Assembly: GCA_944393255.1 (NCBI GenBank)
Contig: CALXZP010000042.1
Span: forward strand, 51,351 to 115,350
Direction of reading: 5' to 3'
DNA: 64,000 nt
DNA from: an uncultured Clostridia bacterium
GTDB lineage: Bacteria; Bacillota; Clostridia; UBA1381
Part shown: piece after piece, positions 28,301-36,045 of the stretch
Layout of the letters: every line of letters starts with the position of its first letter
Numbering within the stretch: the stretch's first letter is position 1
Translations under genes and position numbers: made by a program
Notes under the pieces: generated by a model
What the model was told of the DNA's origin: nothing
The model's input: only the letters and a program-made list of their open reading frames with translations
The model's database searches: none

Positions 28301-29523
28301 TCAAGACAGGTGAAAAGCTCACAGCGTCATATGTATTTGAAGACAGTGAGACACCGGACAGTGATAATACGGTCGTAAATTGGTACAGGGCAGGAAGTGC
28401 CGGCGGCGAATATACACTCATAGCGGAAAATACATCTGAATACACTCTGACAGGCGCGGATGTGACCAGGTATATAAAGGTCATTGCAACGCCGATAGAT
28501 ATTTACGGTGCAAAGGGCGAAGAAGCTGTTGAGATCCTCTCCTCCGGAGAAATGACGGATTTTGATAAAGCTTGGGCGAGACTCAATATCAATACAAAGC
28601 CTTCTTCGGGAACTGCTTCCATAACGCTCCCGTTAAAGGATGAAGAAACGGGAATAACATTTGTATGGAGTTCGAGCAATACCTCCGTCATCTCAAATTC
28701 CGGCATGATCGTGCAGCAGTCATCGGCACAGACGGTCGTTCTTACTGTGACTGCCTCAAATGCGGCTGGAGAGACGCAGACGAGGAACTTTACGATCGCT
28801 GTTCCGGCAAAAAGCGCGTCCGTTCCTTCCTATGGCGGCGGTGGCGGCGGCGCCGGAGGAGGAGGGGGAGGTTCTATGGTTCCAACGCCGACCAAGGCTC
28901 CGATACCTACGTCGCTTCCTCAGGAGGAGACCGGTATGCCCGGTTCTGCTCCGTCCGAAGAACTTTCCGGCGTAGACGGACAGAGGTTTGCCGATGTAAA
29001 AGCCGGGGCGTGGTATTATGAGTATGTGACGGGACTGGCGGAAATGGGTATAGTAAACGGCGGAGCCGATGGACTGTTCCGGCCGGACGATACAATCACG
29101 CGCTGTGAGTTCTCAAAAATGCTCGTTGAAGCGCTCGGTATATACGATGATTCTGCTGTATGTGATTTTGCGGATGTGAATGAGAGCGATTGGTTTGTCA
29201 GATATGTAGCTTCGGCAGTCAAGTTTGATATAGTAAACGGACTGGGCGATGGGAATTTCGCTCCGCATGAGCAAATAACGCGTGAAGATATGGCTGTTAT
29301 GGCATTTCGTGCTGCAGAGCTGATGCTCGATATGGGCAGTGCCGGTGAACCGGAGTTTAATGATGCTGATAAAATTTCGGATTATGCTAAAAACAGCGTA
29401 GCCCAAATGCAGAAGGCGCAGATATTATCGGGCAGCAGCGGAAATTTTGAACCCAAAAACAGCACGACCAGAGCTCAGGCTGCAAAGGTCGTATATATGC
29501 TTGTACAGCTGCTTGATATATAA
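25363..29523 (+). CDS. SLH-anchored surface protein with three GWW/YIDDI modules
   Basis: A 1386-residue exported protein. After a signal peptide ending near VHA-QDG come three related beta-sandwich modules (about 27-265, 287-541, 637-867), ending in GWWQRLMIDDI, AWWGALYIDDI and TWWSSTYIDNI. Pro/Thr/Glu linkers, Ig-like domains, a Gly-rich linker (about 1156-1172) and three C-terminal SLH repeats (about 1206-1386) follow. It looks like a cell-wall-attached scaffold presenting three copies of the binding module that is also fused to the enzymes of this locus. It has no catalytic signature. A GAGAGGTGG ribosome site precedes the ATG. The binding ligand is inferred, not shown. Confidence 0.8.
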   Translation: MQNKFMAALISSAIMLSSFPAVSGVHAQDGAVYSMDFEAEGLEETIKAQTDGWSYDSDNGLDKVDISINADENTSNALRFSSTDWYKSMWIDLDLKENWVSNKVSEGEDRNEAEAAVDGYLSGDMTLSFRAKLDVDGISDKPEDVHESFIKIKNEATAAVAEIRTKDDKLYLSGLSEDEYYEIKTIDISKENEDWHEFEFTFYIQTNTYRLSIDGSPIEVNGSYDIRAGAQDGETNINKISTFEFGHFWSGWWQRLMIDDINISTDVEAPEPGESQSPKPTAPEQTSAPEQGVLYYEPFEDSGIESEIKGQENGWSNGAAASHEGVENISVDSYGGGSRSYRFASSDWYKNIWSILDLQENGVHKRVLNGENEAQAQAEVDEYLRSDMKLSFRACFEADGTDTTTHEQYIRIKGSDGHVITDIHLYNNELKLIAFDETCSANTAYDIKTVDWSKNARDWHDFAVYYDFERNAYMVEVDGEIVKNTPHGRWIPAGSGTGIGSSSEADIGKIQSIEMGHYWSAWWGALYIDDIKLTEYEPPQDEFEIVNVSIRNEYDSETLVPGGGCKAVVNVAGGEAESMTELWSYTDNGSDWYEFTGGIIPKNASAVRVKVTAVDKDGNTAEFTATADVSPVGAVIYETIATEDFESADKETEINNQTDGWTIKGSSAQADVGNGFGGDRNALRFASTNSNANSNLQLDFAKRGASYSENDRIRLSFEFAFGLDSSTTTITPSSSAYVRVKDTEGNAFTAINLLGDTMSLLYYDDELGKVNDIELAKGRSKVIDVWRSVEIYLDTAANKYCVCIDGSPIGKDKQKWFTPANSIVKGTGVPITVKGIGAVDIGQEKSTWWSSTYIDNISLEKYYVPDTNAFTVQNITVSNAYSEAQPVAAGSSVKAAPVISADGNIPENTKVTDCIYSWEYILGDGETVQGTDVIPYNAVSGRVKGVFKNLVGQQAECEKEFSVTENTAPRVSGFAVSGEFKTGEKLTASYVFEDSETPDSDNTVVNWYRAGSAGGEYTLIAENTSEYTLTGADVTRYIKVIATPIDIYGAKGEEAVEILSSGEMTDFDKAWARLNINTKPSSGTASITLPLKDEETGITFVWSSSNTSVISNSGMIVQQSSAQTVVLTVTASNAAGETQTRNFTIAVPAKSASVPSYGGGGGGAGGGGGGSMVPTPTKAPIPTSLPQEETGMPGSAPSEELSGVDGQRFADVKAGAWYYEYVTGLAEMGIVNGGADGLFRPDDTITRCEFSKMLVEALGIYDDSAVCDFADVNESDWFVRYVASAVKFDIVNGLGDGNFAPHEQITREDMAVMAFRAAELMLDMGSAGEPEFNDADKISDYAKNSVAQMQKAQILSGSSGNFEPKNSTTRAQAAKVVYMLVQLLDI
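28834..28872 (+). repeat. GGC/GGA-rich poly-glycine tract inside the SLH scaffold gene
   Basis: An almost uninterrupted run of glycine codons encodes a GGGGGGAGGGGGG linker between the Ig-like part and the SLH repeats. Such a run is prone to replication slippage, so its length may vary between strains. Confidence 0.7.
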
Positions 29524-29537
29524 AACACGCTTCCCTA

Positions 29538-29566
29538 TGAAACTGAGAAAAGGTTTCACTTATAAT
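29538..29566 (+). promoter_or_regulatory. Possible promoter ahead of galM
   Basis: TATAAT (29561-29566) with weak TGAAAC (29538-29543) at 17 bp. TGAAAC and GTTTCA make an inverted repeat between the boxes. Transcription would begin inside the following hairpin and so escape its termination, while readthrough from the SLH gene would be stopped. Confidence 0.4.
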
Positions 29567-29602
29567 AAAAGAGACTGTTTTAAGAGCAGTCTCTTTTAAA
29601 AT
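29567..29602 (+). terminator. Intrinsic terminator after the SLH operon
   Basis: AAAAGAGACTG (29567-29577) pairs perfectly with CAGTCTCTTTT (29587-29597). It can work in both directions and lies about 28 bp before galM. Confidence 0.85.
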
Positions 29603-29625
29603 TAAAAAATGAAAGGTAAATTATT

Positions 29626-30669
29626 ATGGCTGTATCAAAAAGATTTTATACACAGTGCGATGACGGTGAAGTGTATGAGTATGTACTTGATAACGGAGAG
29701 CTCCGTGCCGTTATCCTGAATTACGGAGCCGCCGTAACGCGGCTCATAGTGCGCGGACGTGAAGGAAAAGAAACTGACGTTGTGCTTTCCTGCGGCAGTC
29801 CGGAAGAAATGCTGAAAAACGATTGCTATTTCGGAGCCGTTATAGGCAGGTATGCGAACAGAATAAAAAACGCGCATTATGAGCTTAACGGACGTATATA
29901 CAGCGTTACAGCGAATGAGGGGGCTCATTGTCTGCATGGAGGGGAAAAGGGATTCAGCCGCAGACCGTGGAAAGAGACGGAGCTTTTAGATGGTTCCGAG
30001 CCATCGCTGAAGCTCACGCTTGTATCGCCGGACGGAGATGAGGGTTTTTGCGGCAGGCTGACCGTTTCTGTCACATATACTATTACTAAAGAAAACGGTC
30101 TCAGGATAGAATATAACTATATATGCGATGATGATACAATATGCTCATTGACAAGCCATGGTTATTTCAATCTTGCCGGACATGACAGCGGAAGCATAGA
30201 AAAGCAGATATTGCAGCTGGAGTCTGATTTTTATGCTCCTTGCACCCGTGAGGAGATTCCAAACGGAGAAATACGAAGCGTTGGGAATACGCCGTTTGAT
30301 TTCAGAGCTCCCGCTGTGATAGGCGCAGGACTGCGCTCGGAAGCGGAGCAGATAAGGATATGCCGCGGATATAACCATTGCTTTATGATAAACGGCAGAG
30401 GATTCAGAGCCGCAGCACATGCGAAATGTCTTGAGACAGGCATATGTATGGATGTTTATACCGATATGCCGGCTATGCAGCTTTATACAGCGAATGTCCT
30501 TGAAGTGGGAGCATATAAAGACGGAGCACGGTATGCGCCGTATCAGGCGTTTTGTATAGAGACCCAGTACGCGCCGAATTCAACCGAATTTGCGCATTTT
30601 CCGGGCGCTTTTACCGAAAAAAATAAGCGGTACTCGTCTGTTACGGAATACCGCTTCGGTGTTATATGA
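29626..30669 (+). CDS. galM: Aldose 1-epimerase (galactose mutarotase)
   Basis: A 347-residue cytosolic beta-sandwich enzyme that interconverts alpha- and beta-anomers of galactose or glucose, feeding the Leloir pathway. Catalytic acid His178 (TSHGYFNL) and base Glu312 (CIETQYAPNS) are present, with the conserved GRYANRI and HCLHGG blocks; family-typical length. GAAAGG precedes the ATG. It sits downstream of the SLH operon after a terminator and converges with the regulator gene at 30673. Its presence fits release of galactose by the neighbouring alpha-galactosidases. Confidence 0.9.
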   Translation: MAVSKRFYTQCDDGEVYEYVLDNGELRAVILNYGAAVTRLIVRGREGKETDVVLSCGSPEEMLKNDCYFGAVIGRYANRIKNAHYELNGRIYSVTANEGAHCLHGGEKGFSRRPWKETELLDGSEPSLKLTLVSPDGDEGFCGRLTVSVTYTITKENGLRIEYNYICDDDTICSLTSHGYFNLAGHDSGSIEKQILQLESDFYAPCTREEIPNGEIRSVGNTPFDFRAPAVIGAGLRSEAEQIRICRGYNHCFMINGRGFRAAAHAKCLETGICMDVYTDMPAMQLYTANVLEVGAYKDGARYAPYQAFCIETQYAPNSTEFAHFPGAFTEKNKRYSSVTEYRFGVI

Positions 30670-30672
30670 TCT

Positions 30673-32967
30673 TTACTGATGCACTTTTCTGTACTGTACA
30701 GGGGTCACCCCGAATGTAGCCTTAAACTGCTTTGAAAAATAAGCTGTGTCAAAATAACCGACTTCTCCCGCGATCTCCTTTACCGGTTTTTCGGGGTGCT
30801 CTAAAAGCATCTTTGCGGCATACTCAAATTTCTTTTCTATGATATATTTTGAAAAAGAATTGCCGGTGTTGTCCTTGAAGAATTTGCTCAGATATCCGGC
30901 GCTTATGTTAAAGTTCTGAGCTACCGAGGCAAGAGATATGTCTGATGATATATTATTGTCAATATAACTGCGTATTGAATTTATCAGATCATATTTCTTG
31001 TCTTGATCCTTTGCGGAGAGCTTGTCAAAGATGATATCCGCGAGCTGAAAAAGATATATCGTTGCACTATCAAAGCTCCCGTTATTTGTCAGCGAATCAA
31101 AAGCCCTGTCCTGTTCGATCCCGACAGACAGCTCCCGAGCCGCATGGCATAGGATAGAAAAAATCCTCAGTATTACATTTTGAGCATAGGCATATGAATG
31201 TCTATCTTTTTTTACATCTGTCAGCAGCCGGTTGCATTCTTCGCTGAAGCGCTCCTTGTTTCCGTCGCGCAGAAGAGTATCTATAAGCTCGCTGTCCTTA
31301 TGGCTGAGAACACTGTTGTCAGCATCATACTCAAGGAGAGACATAACGTCAAAGTTATTGTCAAAGCCGTATATATACGAATATTTGGTTACGGAAACCG
31401 CTTTTTTATGGTATTGAGGTATAATGGTTATATCCGGAGCTGCGGGACATAAATACAGATTTATAAACAGCTTTTCCGGTATAAGACTGCGCAGCTGATC
31501 CGTTATTCCGGAGTAGCTTATATCATCCGAGTTTATTATCATTTCAAGCAGATTTCCGTTGCTTATGCATACGATACAATTAAATGTTGCCATCAATGCG
31601 TCCATAACGTCGTACAGAATAAAATCACTCCGCACAGACGAGAACGTATCCAGCATCTTCGGATTGAATTCGATCAGCACATATCCGAATTGTCTGCCGG
31701 AAAAATCCACACCGTGTGCGTATAGCCGTTCAAATATTATTTCGGTATCTGCGGAAAGATAACCTTTGATTATATCCGATGAGAGAACATGCAGCGCAAG
31801 ACCGGAATATTTCTCCGAGATATCATTGTATTCGGTAGAACGCTGGCTGAAAGTATCTATAAGCATATTCAGGACTTCTATTTCATCATCGGAGTGTTCT
31901 TCCGTTTCAAGGCTGTCAGTAGCGCGTTTTATAGCCGAGTCGAGCGGCTTGTAAAGACGTTTGCTGTAATGTATTATAAGTATGCCGCCTATGAGACATA
32001 TGATAAGAGCCAGCAAAACTATACCTGCTATGACCGCAGCAAGATTACGGACGTTGTCATCAAATGAAAGAATATATAGATAATTCCAGTTGTGAGTATC
32101 AGAATGCGCCCAGATATAGCTTGCGCGTTTCCCCAAAAAACTGCCGGACATTGTTCCGTTGCGTTCATCCATGATCCTTGAAAAATCTATGGAAGAATTC
32201 TTTTCAAACTCGGAGATGCCGGGGAAATTATCGCTGTGGATAAGCGCGCGCTTGTCATCATCGATAACGGCAAAGCTTTGTATTCCCGGGATCTCGGCAG
32301 GCTGAAGGCTTTCTATGATGTTTTTAACGTCTATGACCATTATCACACAAGATACGTCGCGCAGGAATGACGTTTGTTCCGAATGCGACACGTAATGTAC
32401 ATATATTATTTGATTGTCCTGATCGCGCAGCATTATATTATCGTCCTGCGGAACGTAAAAATCGTTGTTTATAGATTTAAGATACGAAAAAAAACGGTTT
32501 TCGATCGAGAACTGGTTGCGCGGATCGGACGCATCGATCACGATCCCGTCAGTTGTGGAAACAAAGGTATCCATTCTGCTGTTATAAAGATACATGCTGT
32601 TCAAAAATGAATAGTTCTGAGAATATTTTTTCATATCAGTTCTGAGTTCATCCATCTCATCATAGGTCATAGTATCTATATTATCAAAAAATTTTTTTGC
32701 CGGAGCGTAATCCGAATTATCGCTGAAAAGCTGTTCGCACAGCATGTCGAGGTTTTTAAATATATGTATATCTGTAAAATTTGCAAGCTGTTCTATTGAG
32801 CGCAGATTCAGCTTTGTGTAAAGAGAATCCGACTGGTACGAAAAAAACAGCGTTGCGATACATGAAAAAACGGATATAAGAAGGATAAGCAATGCCGATA
32901 GGCTAAAAGCGATCCTTATGGCATAGCTGCCGCTCATTTTATTTTTTTTGAATTTATATAGCTTCAT
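30673..32967 (-). CDS. Membrane-anchored AraC-family sensor regulator
   Basis: A 764-residue protein. A membrane helix (about 18-42), an extracellular Cache-like sensing region (about 43-310), a second helix (about 312-336) and a cytosolic linker precede a C-terminal AraC double helix-turn-helix (about 665-764; DISLASVAQNFNISAGYLSKFF and VKEIAGEVGYFDTAYFSKQF, given in parts: ISLASVAQNFNISAGYLS, EIAGEVGYFDTAYFSKQF). Regulators of this build are usual neighbours of LplB/YtcP-type sugar ABC transporters and switch the genes on when the outside ligand is present. It is divergent from the secreted glycosidase-transporter operon at 33183. Copies of TGAAAnTTTTCTA lie in the shared intergenic region, including one just after its own predicted transcription start, which suggests self-control. 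Confidence 0.88.
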   Translation of the reverse strand: MKLYKFKKNKMSGSYAIRIAFSLSALLILLISVFSCIATLFFSYQSDSLYTKLNLRSIEQLANFTDIHIFKNLDMLCEQLFSDNSDYAPAKKFFDNIDTMTYDEMDELRTDMKKYSQNYSFLNSMYLYNSRMDTFVSTTDGIVIDASDPRNQFSIENRFFSYLKSINNDFYVPQDDNIMLRDQDNQIIYVHYVSHSEQTSFLRDVSCVIMVIDVKNIIESLQPAEIPGIQSFAVIDDDKRALIHSDNFPGISEFEKNSSIDFSRIMDERNGTMSGSFLGKRASYIWAHSDTHNWNYLYILSFDDNVRNLAAVIAGIVLLALIICLIGGILIIHYSKRLYKPLDSAIKRATDSLETEEHSDDEIEVLNMLIDTFSQRSTEYNDISEKYSGLALHVLSSDIIKGYLSADTEIIFERLYAHGVDFSGRQFGYVLIEFNPKMLDTFSSVRSDFILYDVMDALMATFNCIVCISNGNLLEMIINSDDISYSGITDQLRSLIPEKLFINLYLCPAAPDITIIPQYHKKAVSVTKYSYIYGFDNNFDVMSLLEYDADNSVLSHKDSELIDTLLRDGNKERFSEECNRLLTDVKKDRHSYAYAQNVILRIFSILCHAARELSVGIEQDRAFDSLTNNGSFDSATIYLFQLADIIFDKLSAKDQDKKYDLINSIRSYIDNNISSDISLASVAQNFNISAGYLSKFFKDNTGNSFSKYIIEKKFEYAAKMLLEHPEKPVKEIAGEVGYFDTAYFSKQFKATFGVTPVQYRKVHQ

Positions 32968-32987
32968 TTTGCGATCCCTCTGATATA

Positions 32988-33000
32988 TAGAAAATTTTCA
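32988..33000 (-). promoter_or_regulatory. Candidate operator in the regulator's own leader
   Basis: Minus-strand TGAAAATTTTCTA, one base different from TGAAACTTTTCTA at 33058-33070 on the plus strand. It lies about 14-26 nt downstream of the predicted start of the regulator's transcript, a position expected to repress when occupied. Confidence 0.5.
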
Positions 33001-33020
33001 TTGTATTTTTGAATAAATTG

Positions 33021-33049
33021 ATTGTACCATATTTTCACCCCTTTTTCAA
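33021..33049 (-). promoter_or_regulatory. Sigma-A promoter of the membrane AraC regulator
   Basis: On the minus strand TTGAAA (33049-33044), 17 bp, TACAAT (33026-33021), about 54 bp before the regulator start codon. Confidence 0.75.
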
Positions 33050-33057
33050 GTTAAAGT

Positions 33058-33121
33058 TGAAACTTTTCTATAAAAAATAAAATTTTTACGTATGGACAAA
33101 GCGGCATTTTTGCTTTATTAT
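33058..33121 (+). promoter_or_regulatory. Promoter and candidate operator of the glycosidase-transporter operon
   Basis: TGGACA (33093-33098), 17 bp and TATTAT (33116-33121) form the promoter, sharing its -35 box with the promoter at 12809. TGAAACTTTTCTA (33058-33070) lies 22 bp upstream of the -35 box, in the usual range for an AraC-type activator site. Confidence 0.6.
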
Positions 33122-33182
33122 ATTATTATGAGAAATGCATAAATCAACAATGATCGATCAAGAAATTTATGAGGAATGTGAT

Positions 33183-36044
33183 ATGATGAAGGAACAAATC
33201 TTAAGCGGACTGACCGCTGCGGCGATCGTTTCGGCTGTATTCCCCCTGTTGCCGGGAACTGCCCGGGCTGCCGAGAGGACAGTTTACGAAGCGGAGGGAG
33301 CGCTTCTGAGCGGATACGCATTGAGAACGGAAAACGACTTGTGCTCCGGAGGAATGTGTGTGACGAGAATAGGCGCTCCGAACACAGATTTCGGCAACGC
33401 GGTGTTTGACGTATATGCACCGGAGGATGGGATCTATGATGTAGAAATAAAATACAGCCCGTGCGGCAGTGCGCATTTTTTTGTGGAATGCGGAGATAAT
33501 ACCGTGGACATCGATCCTGCTGAAGGAACGGGTATCGGCTGGCTCAGGAAAGATATACGTCTTGAGCTTAAAGAAGGGAACAATAAAGTGAAAGTTTTCA
33601 GTGATGAAGACTATGCCATTGATCTCGATTATATCGCGGTAGCCGCTCCTGCAATGGATGATCCGCATATATACGAGGACAGCGAAGCGTCTCTTATCGG
33701 GTCGGCGTCAAGGCGTACAATATACCGCGCAGCAGATATGAGCGGTATATCCGGTTTGGGAAAGGACGGTGCGGCGGAATACGATATCAGCCTGTCCGGC
33801 GGCGAGTATGAGCTCACCGTATGGTATTGCTCGCCGGAATACAGAGGGTTGCAGGTGTATGTTGACGGGCTGCTACAGCAGCAGCTGTATTGTCCGATCA
33901 CTGCCGAAGATTACAATATAGATACCGTAACGTGCCGTATCAAAATAGAAGGCAGCGGGAAACACAAAATAACTTTCAGAAATGAATTTGCAAACGCGCC
34001 GGATATAGATAAGATAATGATCGTGCCGGCAGCGGCTCACAGCAGTACGGCCCGGTCTTACGGCATAAGAGAATTTACCAACGGAAAGGTCACAGTAAAA
34101 TACGATCTCAGTTCCGGCAAGGCTGATTTTATATCGGACGGAACGGAGAGACTCAAAGGTTTTGAAGCTGTTGTAAAGCTTGAGGGAGAAGATGTCAATA
34201 CATCTGTAAAGACCTCCGACTATTCTATGCGCCGCGTGAGCGAAGAAAGTATAGAAGATGGTTATGGCAAGGGAACAGCGTATACGGTAACATCGTATGC
34301 CGTAGGACTGCCTAAAATGAATCAGACGTTCTATATATACGACGGACTTGATTATGTTCTTACAAAGGTCAGCGTTGAGGATGCCTCGCCTATGTCATCG
34401 AACTTTCTTGCCCCGATAACAGCTATGGGCAGCGGTATTGCTGATATAGGCGAGATAGACGACGGAAGGAGTCTGCTCGTACCGTATGACAACGACGCGT
34501 GGGTTAGATATGAGGCAAACGATCTGAACGGTCAGCATATAAGTCATTGGGTCACATCGGTATATGATAATACATCGCGCAACGGCATAGTTTCCGGTTC
34601 TGTCGATCATGATACATTTAAAACCGGTACCAGCGAGTACGGTGACGGCGGCAGTATAAACTTTTTCGGAGCGTTCGGCGGGATCTGGTCGGCGGCTTAT
34701 ACATATGATTATGTGCCGCACGGAAGCATAGACGGTACAACTCTTGAATCACCGAGATTTTTTCTGGGATACTACGATGACTGGAGAGACGGCATGGAGG
34801 AATACGGCAGAGCGAACGCCTGCAATATTCCCATGCTCGAATGGAGCGGTGGAACGCCTTTCGGCTACAACAGCTGGTACGGACAGGGTTCGTCGGTAAA
34901 TTATAACGAATCCATACAGGTATCTGATTTTGTAAAAGAACTTGAATCAAACGGGTTTGTCGATGATACAGGGGTGGCTTACATAAATCTGGATTCATAC
35001 TGGGATTCGTTTTCGGATGAGGAGCTTGCAGAATTTGTTGAACACTGTCATGCAAACGGACAAAAAGCAGGTATATACTGGTCGCATTTTGTTTTCTGGG
35101 CAACGGACACTTCATGGAAAATTGGTCTTCCGGGAGAGGATGCGGACTATACTTACCGCGACGCGGTCCTTGAGGAACCGAGCGGAGGCGTAGCGGCAAT
35201 AGCGAAGGATTCCACTTCTTTGCCGATGGATCCGACCTCGGATGCGATGAAAGCGAGATTGAAGTTCTTTATGAACAAGTTTGTAGATCTAGGCTTCGAG
35301 TTCCTGAAAATAGACTTTCTCAATTATGCGGCCTTAGAGGGAAATCACAGGGATCCGAATGTAAAGACGGGCATGCAGGCGTATAATCAGGCGTTGGAAA
35401 TGTTTACAGAATATGTTGATACGGATAAATTCTTCCTCAGTTATTCCATAGCACCGATATTCCCTTATCAGTATGCCCATGCGAGACGTATCTCCTGCGA
35501 TACTGCTGCGGATATAGGCGAAACGTCGTATATGCTCAATTCTCTCACTTACGGCTGGTGGCAGGACAACACGATATATCAGTTTACCGATCCGGATCAT
35601 ATAAGCTTTTCGGCGTCTACGGAAGAGGCGAAAACCAGATATAACTCGGCTGTCATATGCGGAACGATGATGCTCCTGAGCGACAGCTACAAGCAGGATG
35701 CAATGAGGTCGTTTACTAAGGAGATCACATCCAACAAAGAACTTACCGAACTGGCAAAGCTGGGCAGGGCATTTCGTCCGGTAGAGGGGAATACCGATGA
35801 ATGGGCTGCGGACATGTTCACACTTGAAACGGACGATGCGTTTTATCTTGCTGTGTTCAATTACGAACGGACAAAGGACGCTGAGCTGAACGTGGATCTT
35901 GAGCGAATAGGTCTGAGCGGAACGGAAGCGTATTCTGTAAAGGATTTGTGGAGCAAGGATATAAAAACGGTAAAAGGAAGCATGAGCGTAAAACTTGCGC
36001 CTGAACAGTCCACTATATACAAAATGATCAAGGAGGTCAATTGA
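33183..36044 (+). CDS. Secreted clan-D glycosidase (GH27/GH36-like) with two binding domains
   Basis: A 953-residue protein with a signal peptide ending near ARA-AER. Two CBM35/CBM6-like beta-sandwich domains follow (about 36-155 and 160-290, the first beginning YEAEGALLSGY), then a GH27/GH36-like catalytic part (about 300-950). Probable nucleophile Asp711 (FLKIDFLNY) and acid/base Asp773 (RRISCDTA). ATG 33183 with GAGGA 7 nt upstream is chosen over ATG 33135, which would lie almost on the transcription start. It is the first gene of an operon with two permeases, a binding protein and GH36 (36046-41711). The likely role is to release alpha-linked galactose or GalNAc-type units outside the cell. 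Confidence 0.82.
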   Translation: MMKEQILSGLTAAAIVSAVFPLLPGTARAAERTVYEAEGALLSGYALRTENDLCSGGMCVTRIGAPNTDFGNAVFDVYAPEDGIYDVEIKYSPCGSAHFFVECGDNTVDIDPAEGTGIGWLRKDIRLELKEGNNKVKVFSDEDYAIDLDYIAVAAPAMDDPHIYEDSEASLIGSASRRTIYRAADMSGISGLGKDGAAEYDISLSGGEYELTVWYCSPEYRGLQVYVDGLLQQQLYCPITAEDYNIDTVTCRIKIEGSGKHKITFRNEFANAPDIDKIMIVPAAAHSSTARSYGIREFTNGKVTVKYDLSSGKADFISDGTERLKGFEAVVKLEGEDVNTSVKTSDYSMRRVSEESIEDGYGKGTAYTVTSYAVGLPKMNQTFYIYDGLDYVLTKVSVEDASPMSSNFLAPITAMGSGIADIGEIDDGRSLLVPYDNDAWVRYEANDLNGQHISHWVTSVYDNTSRNGIVSGSVDHDTFKTGTSEYGDGGSINFFGAFGGIWSAAYTYDYVPHGSIDGTTLESPRFFLGYYDDWRDGMEEYGRANACNIPMLEWSGGTPFGYNSWYGQGSSVNYNESIQVSDFVKELESNGFVDDTGVAYINLDSYWDSFSDEELAEFVEHCHANGQKAGIYWSHFVFWATDTSWKIGLPGEDADYTYRDAVLEEPSGGVAAIAKDSTSLPMDPTSDAMKARLKFFMNKFVDLGFEFLKIDFLNYAALEGNHRDPNVKTGMQAYNQALEMFTEYVDTDKFFLSYSIAPIFPYQYAHARRISCDTAADIGETSYMLNSLTYGWWQDNTIYQFTDPDHISFSASTEEAKTRYNSAVICGTMMLLSDSYKQDAMRSFTKEITSNKELTELAKLGRAFRPVEGNTDEWAADMFTLETDDAFYLAVFNYERTKDAELNVDLERIGLSGTEAYSVKDLWSKDIKTVKGSMSVKLAPEQSTIYKMIKEVN

Positions 36045-36045
36045 T

